7,048 nt of DNA, from positions 1 through 7,048 of the forward strand of contig JAVVHL010000062.1 of the NCBI GenBank assembly GCA_032249575.1, written 5' to 3'. The stretch is from Calditenuis sp032249575. Lineage in GTDB: Archaea; Thermoproteota; Nitrososphaeria_A; Caldarchaeales; Calditenuaceae. Of this stretch, positions 1 through 4,939 are shown piece after piece. A model generated the notes under the pieces. It did not search any database, was not told the origin of the DNA, and saw only the letters and a program-made list of their open reading frames with translations. Both the position numbers and the translations under genes were made by a program. Numbering within the stretch: position 1 is the stretch's first letter; the number at the start of each line of letters is the position of its first letter.

Positions 1-1
1 G

Positions 2-1372
2 AGCACGCTGATCACCGATCACCCCCTGGTTCCCTACAGGTACCAGCTGCTCTACCTCGGCTCCGTCATCGGCGAGGGCACGCTGAGGCCCCAGCGGAAC
101 GGCGACCTCCTGACGGTGAGGCCCGAGACGCTGGACCTGAACGTCAGGCTCCTATCCCTCGAAGGGAGGCCGGTCTCAGGGACGCTGGTCATCAGCATCG
201 GCAACGCCGAGGTGGGCAGGGTCCAGCTGGCCGCGGAGGGAGGGAGGGTCCAGGGACTTGTGCCGCTGAGTTACAGCTACAGGGCGATCTACATGGGCGT
301 TCAGGTGGCTGAGGGCGAGATCTCCAAGGACGCGCTCAGGAGCGGGAGGGTCGAGCTGAGGGTGAGGGTCCTGGACCTGACGGTCAGGGTGCTGGACTAC
401 GACGGAGAGGTGCCTCTGGAGGGAGCGCTGGTCGCTCTGCAGGTCGGAGGGTACAGGGACCTGAAGGCGACAAACGCGACGGGGCAGGCGGTCTTCAGCA
501 ACGTTCCATACAGCAAGGCCAACGTCACGGTGAGGTACAAGGGCGTCGAAGTCTACGGCGCCGAGGTCGAGTACAGGCTCGAGGAGAAGTCGGTCATGAT
601 CTCGAAGACGAGGGTCTTCAGGGTCCACCTGAACGCGCTCACCGGAGAGAAGTCTCCCCTTCCTGAAGGTAGGTACGTCATCGAGATAGGCGAGTTCAGG
701 TCTGAGGGCGAGCTGGACGAGCAGGGAAGGGCTACCGTGAGGCTAGTGCCCGGAGGGATCGTCAGGGTAACGGTTTACTTCAAGGGGGTACTCGTCAGGC
801 AATCGGAGGAGAAGGTCGACGAGCAGGACGAAAGGCTCGAGCTCGCGACGAAGGTCTTCACGAGGGCAGCCGAAGTCCTCTATCTGGACCTCGAGGGCAA
901 CAGGAAGGGCCTGGGCGGCGTCAGGGTCGAGTACAGGCTGAAGGGGTCCAACGAGCTGATCGCCAACGTCACCACCGACGATAGGGGAAGGGCCGTGGCG
1001 CTGTTGCCTGCATCGGAGTACGTTGTAGTCTACAGTTACCTCGGCGTGGAGGTGAGCAGGAAGGAGGTGAGCCACATGGCGCGGCTGGAGGAGGAGGTTG
1101 AGCTGCCGGTCTACGAGGTCTCCTACAGGGTCCTCGACGTCGAGGGCTCTCCCGTCGGCAACCTGACGGCGACGTTTTTGCTGCTCCAGCAGAAGGGCGG
1201 CTTCAAGCAGGTCCTCAAGCAGCACCTCGACCCCTCAGGTGCGGGCACCGCGATCATCCCTGCCGGCAAGTACCTGGTCAGGTTCAACTCGACCTCCTGG
1301 ACGCAGGAGGCAGGGCTCGAGGTCAACGGGCCCGGGACGAGGAACATCGCGCTCGTCCCGCAGAGGACCCTG
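2..1372 (+). repeat. Tandem ~80-86-residue beta modules within the surface protein
   Basis: These are diverged protein-level tandem repeats of 240-258 nt. Module boundaries by eye are 134-373, 374-619, 620-859, 860-1114 and 1115-1372, with the tail of another module at 2-133. Shared landmarks are an opening strand with 'hydrophobic-x-hydrophobic-x-D/L-x-x-G', a central 'G-x-A-hydrophobic' turn and strand, and a closing aromatic-rich 'Y-x-G-V-x-V' strand followed by charged residues. The last module lacks the closing Y-x-G motif (it has VRFNSTSW instead), so it looks like a capping unit next to the membrane. DNA identity between copies is low, which points to old duplications. Confidence 0.7.
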
Positions 1373-1567
1373 CAGGGAGGTGTGCCTTACATCGTCTCGG
1401 CGGCTCTCGTGGCCGTGGCAGCCATCGGGATCCTCAAATCCCTCAGCATCAGGAGGGGAGCCGGAGGCCGGGTCGGAAGTGAGGAGGTGACGGGTGGAGC
1501 GGAGGGGAGGCCGGCGGAGAAGAAGGCCAGGGAGCATCTGAGGAGGAGGGTGAGGCGGAACATATGA
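2..1567 (+). CDS. Cell-surface beta-repeat protein with C-terminal membrane anchor (5' partial)
   Basis: The frame is open to the left edge. A GTG at 116 is not the real start, because the 38 residues before it already match the repeat pattern (YLGSVIGEG, compare YMGVQVAEG). The visible 521 residues hold the end of one module and five modules of about 80-86 residues (roughly 45-124, 125-206, 207-286, 287-371, 372-457). Each begins with a strand such as 'VRVLDYDG' and most end with a 'Y-x-G-V-x-V' strand. This resembles carboxypeptidase-regulatory-like or bacterial-Ig-like beta-sandwich domains, which is a fold-level inference. A hydrophobic span (461-479) precedes a basic 38-residue tail, giving an outside-repeat, inside-tail anchor. 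NAT, NVT, NVTT, NLT and NST sequons suit N-glycosylation outside the cell. No enzymatic motif is visible. The stop overlaps the next gene's ATG. It could be an S-layer-associated, adhesion or transport-accessory protein; the exact role is unknown. Confidence 0.85.
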   Translation, partial: STLITDHPLVPYRYQLLYLGSVIGEGTLRPQRNGDLLTVRPETLDLNVRLLSLEGRPVSGTLVISIGNAEVGRVQLAAEGGRVQGLVPLSYSYRAIYMGVQVAEGEISKDALRSGRVELRVRVLDLTVRVLDYDGEVPLEGALVALQVGGYRDLKATNATGQAVFSNVPYSKANVTVRYKGVEVYGAEVEYRLEEKSVMISKTRVFRVHLNALTGEKSPLPEGRYVIEIGEFRSEGELDEQGRATVRLVPGGIVRVTVYFKGVLVRQSEEKVDEQDERLELATKVFTRAAEVLYLDLEGNRKGLGGVRVEYRLKGSNELIANVTTDDRGRAVALLPASEYVVVYSYLGVEVSRKEVSHMARLEEEVELPVYEVSYRVLDVEGSPVGNLTATFLLLQQKGGFKQVLKQHLDPSGAGTAIIPAGKYLVRFNSTSWTQEAGLEVNGPGTRNIALVPQRTLQGGVPYIVSAALVAVAAIGILKSLSIRRGAGGRVGSEEVTGGAEGRPAEKKAREHLRRRVRRNI

Positions 1568-2178
1568 GCTACAGCAGAGGGATCTCGAGGCAACTGAGGG
1601 GAGCCCTGCCGCTGATCGCGCTCCTGTTGGCGTTCTTCGCGCTCTTCGTCGGACTCGGCCTAGCGCTGGACACAAGGACTCCACTGGTCGTTGTGGCTTC
1701 GGGGAGCATGAGGCCCGTCCTCCACGAGGGAGACATACTGCTGATAGAGGGTGTGAGGTTCGAAGAGATCAGGGCATCGCCCGTCGACGGCGACATAGTT
1801 GTCTACCGGAGGCCCTACGACGGCCGGCTGATAGTCCACAGGGCCATAGCGAAGACCTCCAGCGCGCTGATCACGAAGGGCGACGCCAACAGCTCACCCG
1901 ATCCCTTCCCCGTTCCTCCCGACGCCGTTGTTGGGAGGTGGACTGGGCTGATGATACCCCACTGGACAGGGCTCGGCTACCTCACGCTCTTCCTGAGGGG
2001 AGAGATCCTACCTCCCTGGGGACCCGTGATCCTCGGAGTGCTGATCGCAGCCGAGCTCGTCCACATCGCGGTGAGGTACGTTGTGCGTGGGAGGCAGAGG
2101 GATCGGGGCCGAGAGGTTACAGGCGATAGGGAGGATTCAACTCCGCCGGCCTCGGCAGAAAGTTCAGAAAACCGGTGA
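1564..2178 (+). CDS. Archaeal type I signal peptidase (Sec11-like, family S26B)
   Basis: This membrane serine protease should remove signal peptides from Sec-exported proteins on the outer face of the membrane. The 204-residue protein has an N-terminal membrane helix (about 14-35). The box B motif SGSMRP follows, with the likely nucleophile Ser48. Box D is VHRAI, with His92 where bacterial enzymes have Lys, as in archaeal and ER signal peptidases. The box E region is TKGDANSSPD, with Asp107 as the probable third catalytic residue. A second hydrophobic helix (about 152-170) precedes a charged, disordered-looking tail (171-204). The ATG overlaps the upstream stop as ATGA, and a purine-rich GAGGAGGGTGAGG lies just upstream, so it is translationally coupled to the surface-repeat gene. 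All expected catalytic residues are present and the length is normal for archaea. It may be the general housekeeping enzyme or a second, partly dedicated copy; the window cannot decide this. Confidence 0.92.
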   Translation: MSYSRGISRQLRGALPLIALLLAFFALFVGLGLALDTRTPLVVVASGSMRPVLHEGDILLIEGVRFEEIRASPVDGDIVVYRRPYDGRLIVHRAIAKTSSALITKGDANSSPDPFPVPPDAVVGRWTGLMIPHWTGLGYLTLFLRGEILPPWGPVILGVLIAAELVHIAVRYVVRGRQRDRGREVTGDREDSTPPASAESSENR

Positions 2179-2182
2179 AAAA
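2168..2182 (-). terminator. U-rich archaeal terminator for the CBS gene
   Basis: Read on the minus strand past the CBS stop codon, the transcript passes a pyrimidine-rich stretch and then T5 (2182-2178), CACCGG, and T4 (2171-2168). Archaeal RNA polymerase commonly terminates at such U-runs without a hairpin. The tract overlaps the last codons of the convergent signal peptidase gene. No comparable T-run follows the signal peptidase stop on the plus strand. Confidence 0.4.
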
Positions 2183-2210
2183 TGGAAGAGCGGTTGGGAA
2201 GGACGGAGCG

Positions 2211-2627
2211 TCAGAGCTGATATGGCAGGCTCTGGAGCGTCAGGAGCACGTCGAGCAGCGACTCCATCGACTTGGTCTGGGTTATGCGGCCTATGACCTT
2301 GCCTCCCTCGACGACGTAAAGCCTCCTGATGTTCTTCTCGGCCATAATCTGCAGCGCCCTCCCTATAGGCTCGTCTGGACCGATGGTGATGATCGGAGAG
2401 GACATGATCTCCTCGACCCGCATGTTGAGGCTGTAGCCCTTCGAGATGCACCTGCGCAGGATGTCCCGCTCTGTCACGACGCCGACAGGAAGGCCTTCCT
2501 TCGTGACGAGGAAGGACCAGACGTTCTCCTTGACCATCCTCTGGACGGCCTCCATCACGGTGGCCTTGGCATCGATCGTGGGGACGTTCGTCTCCATCAC
2601 GTCCCGGACCCTGACGGTGATGGGCAT
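2211..2627 (-). CDS. Stand-alone two-CBS-domain protein
   Basis: The 138-residue protein is a single Bateman module. CBS1 covers about residues 8-62 (VRDVMETNVPTIDA ... GVVTERDIL) and CBS2 about 71-127 (VEEIMSSPIITIGPDEP ... VIGRITQTKS). Such proteins bind adenosine nucleotides or similar ligands and act as regulators or energy sensors. In CBS1 the ribose/phosphate-binding T-x-x-D is intact (Thr52, Asp55). In CBS2 the equivalent is Thr116 with Lys119 in place of Asp, so only one ligand site may be canonical. No DNA-binding, transporter or enzyme domain is attached, so the partner is unknown. An in-frame stop 11 codons upstream leaves the ATG at 2627 as the only plausible start; GAGGGG lies just before it. 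The gene is divergent from gatD and convergent with the signal peptidase (32-nt gap). Confidence 0.9.
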   Translation of the reverse strand: MPITVRVRDVMETNVPTIDAKATVMEAVQRMVKENVWSFLVTKEGLPVGVVTERDILRRCISKGYSLNMRVEEIMSSPIITIGPDEPIGRALQIMAEKNIRRLYVVEGGKVIGRITQTKSMESLLDVLLTLQSLPYQL

Positions 2628-2650
2628 CTCCCCTCGGCAATAGTCCGATT

Positions 2651-2657
2651 CGATAAG
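2651..2657 (-). promoter_or_regulatory. Possible TATA box for the CBS gene
   Basis: On the minus strand CTTATCG begins 30 nt before the ATG, preceded by a TAATAG stretch that could include the BRE. That spacing would place transcription start almost at the start codon, as for leaderless or short-leader archaeal mRNAs. The match to the archaeal consensus is only partial. No convincing TATA box was seen for the divergent gatD in the same 98-nt interval. Confidence 0.3.
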
Positions 2658-2725
2658 CTATTACTGTAACCCGTTCGGTTTTGCGGATGGCAAGGGAGAA
2701 AAGAGGGCGACGCAACGGCTGAGCG

Positions 2726-4063
2726 GTGGACCGAGGGTTGAGGCTCTCCGGTTACAGGGGAAGGCTGAGGGAGGTCCTGGAGGAGATCGGTGCGGAGGAG
2801 GGCGACGAGCTGGAGGTCGTAACTCCGGACGGTCAGACCTTCGTCGGCTACCTGATCTCGAGGCCTGAGTACGCGGACGAGGACGTCCTTACGATCAAGC
2901 TCCGGAACGGATACAACGTCGGGATAGCCTTCACGGAGGGCACGAGGGTCAGGAGGGTCGCAGCGGGGAGGCCGCCGGCCTTCACGAGGGGCGAGATACC
3001 TCCTCAGAACCCTTCTCTGCCGAAGGTAGCGCTCGTTGGGACAGGGGGTACGATCGCAAGCCGCGTCGACTACAGGACAGGAGCGGTGAGGCCTGCCATG
3101 ACGACCGAGGACCTGATCTCGGTGGTGAGGGAGGTGCTCGAGATAGCGAGGATCGACGCTGAGGTCCTCCTCTCGGTCTACAGCGAGAACATGACACCCA
3201 AGGAGTGGGAGCTGATAGCGGAGAGGGTAGACCGGAAGATCAGGGAGGGCTACGAGGGCGTCGTGATAGCCCACGGGACCGACACGATGCACTACACGGC
3301 AGCGGCCCTGAGCTTCGCCCTCCAGCGCCCTCCTGTTCCTGTCGTATTGGTGGGGGCCCAGAGGAGCTCCGACAGGCCGTCGAGCGACGCGGCCACCAAC
3401 CTCATAGGCGCCCTGACCGTGGCTGCGAGGGCCCCCTTCGCGGAGGTCTGCGTTGCGATGCACCACTGGCACTCGGACGACGTCATAGCCGTCCACAGGG
3501 GGACGAGGGTGGTGAAGCTCCACACCAGCAGCCGCGACGCCTTCAGGAGCGTCAACGCCGGTCCCATCGCTCTGGTGAGGGAAGGGAGCGTAGAGGTCCT
3601 CGCGGAGGGGCTGAATCCGAGGGGCTCCGGAGATTACAGGTACGAGCCTGGGTTCGACGGAAGGGCGTACCTGTTGAAGTTCTGGCCAGGGATGGGCCCT
3701 TCGATCCTGGAGCACTTGGCTTCCGAGGGCGTCAGGGGCTTCGTCATCGAAGGGACTGGGCTCGGGCACGTGGCTTCTTCCTGGATACCAGTGATCAGGC
3801 GCCTCGTGGGTGATGGGGTCTTCGTAGGCATGTGCTCGCAGTGCAGGTTCGGTCGTGTCAACATGAACGTCTACGACAACGGCCGCGACCTCCTTGCTGC
3901 AGGCGTCACACCCCTCGACGACATGCTCCCTGAGGTGGCGCTGGTGAAGCTGATGTGGGCCCTGAAGAGGTCCTCGGACCTCGGTGAGGTCAGAAGGCTG
4001 ATGCTGACGAGGATAGCAGGCGAGATCGGCGACAGGAGCGAGCCTGTCAGGTTGGCTCCCTGA
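2726..4063 (+). CDS. gatD: Glutamyl-tRNA(Gln) amidotransferase subunit D
   Basis: GatD is the glutaminase subunit of the archaeal GatDE complex: it releases ammonia from glutamine, and GatE uses it to convert Glu-tRNA(Gln) to Gln-tRNA(Gln). Residues 1-80 form the small N-terminal GatD domain (YRGRLREVL ... LRNGYNVGIAF). The rest is an L-asparaginase-like domain. Catalytic residues are visible: Thr109 in GTGGTIAS, Thr185 and Asp186 in AHGTDT, and Lys264 in VVKLHTS. Other family signatures are AQRSSDRPSSDAA, RDAFRS, EGTGLGH, SQCRFGRVN and LPEVALVKLMW. At 445 residues it is full length. GTG at 2726 is the first start after an in-frame TGA at 2720; TTG at 2738 is an alternative that would still leave the domain complete. 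No good Shine-Dalgarno is positioned for either. GatE does not follow, so the partner must be encoded elsewhere. Confidence 0.97.
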   Translation: MDRGLRLSGYRGRLREVLEEIGAEEGDELEVVTPDGQTFVGYLISRPEYADEDVLTIKLRNGYNVGIAFTEGTRVRRVAAGRPPAFTRGEIPPQNPSLPKVALVGTGGTIASRVDYRTGAVRPAMTTEDLISVVREVLEIARIDAEVLLSVYSENMTPKEWELIAERVDRKIREGYEGVVIAHGTDTMHYTAAALSFALQRPPVPVVLVGAQRSSDRPSSDAATNLIGALTVAARAPFAEVCVAMHHWHSDDVIAVHRGTRVVKLHTSSRDAFRSVNAGPIALVREGSVEVLAEGLNPRGSGDYRYEPGFDGRAYLLKFWPGMGPSILEHLASEGVRGFVIEGTGLGHVASSWIPVIRRLVGDGVFVGMCSQCRFGRVNMNVYDNGRDLLAAGVTPLDDMLPEVALVKLMWALKRSSDLGEVRRLMLTRIAGEIGDRSEPVRLAP

Positions 4064-4066
4064 GCC

Positions 4067-4109
4067 GTGATCGACACCCAGCAACCGGCGGCCCGGTAGA
4101 GGTCGTCAC
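4067..4109 (+). other. Two-tier hairpin just after the gatD stop
   Basis: Three bases after the gatD stop, the sequence can fold into an outer stem: GTGA (4067-4070) with TCAC (4106-4109), CGAC (4072-4075) with GTCG (4102-4105), plus C4077-G4101, with single-base bulges at 4071 and 4076. An inner perfect stem pairs ACCGG (4084-4088) with CCGGT (4093-4097) around a 4-nt loop. No T-run follows, so it is not a classical intrinsic terminator. It could protect the mRNA 3' end or be a small structured RNA element. Pairing was found by eye; no energy was calculated. Confidence 0.35.
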
Positions 4110-4137
4110 CCTTCAAACCCGCAACTCCGTAAACCCC

Positions 4138-4143
4138 TTTAAC
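4138..4143 (+). promoter_or_regulatory. Likely TATA box for the coiled-coil protein gene
   Basis: TTTAAC begins 31 nt before the ATG at 4169, in a locally AT-richer patch (GTAAACCCCTTTAACTC). This is the spacing expected for a crenarchaeal leaderless promoter with a short TTTAA-type TATA box. No Shine-Dalgarno lies before the ATG (AAAACGGA), which fits leaderless initiation. Confidence 0.45.
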
Positions 4144-4168
4144 TCTGGTGCGACGATCGTAAAACGGA

Positions 4169-4879
4169 ATGGCTGAGAAGCTGAAGCGCGAGTTCATCGA
4201 GCTGCTGGAGACGGACAAGGAGTTCAGGTACACGGTGGCAGGCTACCTCGGCCTCTCGGAGGTTCTGAGGAGGATGGACAGGATGGAGGAGAGGATGCTG
4301 GCCCTCGAGGAGAGGATGTTGAAGCTCGAGGAGAGGATGCTGAGGGTGGAAGAGAATCAGGAGAGGCTCTGGGAGGCCGTCAAGAGACTTGAGGAGAACC
4401 AAAGGAAGCTCTGGGAGGCAGTAAAGGGCCTCGAGGAGGGACAGAACAGACTCTGGAGGTACGTGAAGTCTGGCTTCAGAGAGCTGAGGGAGATGCTGGG
4501 CGTGACCTTCGAGGCGACTGCGAGGGCGTTCATCGACGTCCTTCTGGACGAGATGGGGTACCCGGAAGCGAGCGTCAGCGTGAAGCACTTCGCTGTGGAC
4601 GGCGAGGTGGTGGAGGTTGATGCCTTCTGCGAGGACCCGCTCGTGGTCGGAGAGATTACCAATTACATCAAGTCCAGGAACGAGGCCGAATCGGAGGTCG
4701 AGAAGCTCAGGAGCAGGGTCTCCCTCGTCGAGGGGAGATACGGCAGGAGGGTCATGCTGGCTGTACTGGTGGTGGCCACCGCTTCTGAAGAGGTCAGCTC
4801 TTACCTGAGGGAGGTCGCAGGCAGGAACGGCATCCTCGTCGTCTTGGGCAGGGAGATCAGGGAGAAGCTGGAGGCCTGA
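4169..4879 (+). CDS. Coiled-coil protein with C-terminal PD-(D/E)XK nuclease-like domain (DUF3782-like)
   Basis: The 236-residue protein has three parts. Residues 1-38 are a helical head. Residues 39-108 are ten uninterrupted heptads (MEERMLA, LEERMLK, LEERMLR, VEENQER, LWEAVKR and so on) predicting a long coiled coil. Residues 109-236 resemble the restriction-endonuclease-like fold of archaeal coiled-coil DUF families: a helix with Glu115 (GVTFEATARAF), a strand with E149-V-D151, then VVGEITNYI. The usual E-x-K is E162-I-T164 here, so catalysis is doubtful or altered. Such proteins are frequent, often multicopy, in Thermoproteota and Korarchaeota and have no established function; family assignment is by motif recall. 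The promoter at 4138 and terminator at 4876 suggest its own transcription unit. It could be a DNA-repair or defence-related nuclease relative, or a DNA-binding scaffold without activity. Confidence 0.82.
   Translation: MAEKLKREFIELLETDKEFRYTVAGYLGLSEVLRRMDRMEERMLALEERMLKLEERMLRVEENQERLWEAVKRLEENQRKLWEAVKGLEEGQNRLWRYVKSGFRELREMLGVTFEATARAFIDVLLDEMGYPEASVSVKHFAVDGEVVEVDAFCEDPLVVGEITNYIKSRNEAESEVEKLRSRVSLVEGRYGRRVMLAVLVVATASEEVSSYLREVAGRNGILVVLGREIREKLEA
4283..4471 (+). repeat. In-frame 21-nt and 42-nt tandem repeats encoding the coiled coil
   Basis: From 4283 to 4345 there are three 21-nt units, each containing the identical 12-mer GAGGAGAGGATG. From 4346 to 4471 there are three 42-nt units encoding [V/L]EE-x-Q-x-x-LW-x-x-VK-x. 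The first set gives one heptad per unit, the second two heptads. Copy number could vary by slippage without shifting the frame. Confidence 0.85.
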
Positions 4880-4904
4880 CGTGACGGGCCCACGTCAGAT
4901 TTTT
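4876..4904 (+). terminator. Hairpin plus T5 terminator overlapping the stop codon
   Basis: CTGACGTG (4876-4883) pairs perfectly with CACGTCAG (4891-4898) around a 7-nt loop, giving an 8-bp stem. It is followed directly by A and T5 (4900-4904). The left arm contains the TGA stop of the coiled-coil protein gene. This is the layout of an intrinsic terminator. The same T-run could also be read as a weak TATA element for the aminotransferase gene, but a start site 25 nt downstream would fall inside that gene's Shine-Dalgarno. Confidence 0.6.
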
Positions 4905-4926
4905 GCCTGAGACCTTACTGCAGCGG

Positions 4927-4934
4927 AGGAGGTG
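4927..4934 (+). promoter_or_regulatory. Strong Shine-Dalgarno deciding the TTG start of the aminotransferase
   Basis: AGGAGGTG is a perfect 8-nt complement to the usual archaeal 16S rRNA 3' end, and 5 nt separate it from TTG at 4940. It is the best ribosome binding site in the window. It fixes the unusual TTG start and implies a leadered mRNA for this gene. Confidence 0.8.
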
Positions 4935-4939
4935 GGCCG

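Noticed and set aside
116..118. GTG as the start of the surface-repeat gene.
   Set aside because: The frame is open upstream to the window edge and its residues fit the same repeat, so the true start is outside the window.
3205..3813. A 202-codon plus-strand frame inside gatD.
   Set aside because: It is a shifted-frame shadow of gatD, arginine- and glycine-rich with no domain.
2597..4084. A 495-codon open frame on the minus strand, antisense to gatD and part of the CBS gene.
   Set aside because: It lies over a complete, highly conserved gatD, has P/R/H-rich low-complexity composition and no recognisable domain. High-GC coding strands commonly leave the antisense frame open.
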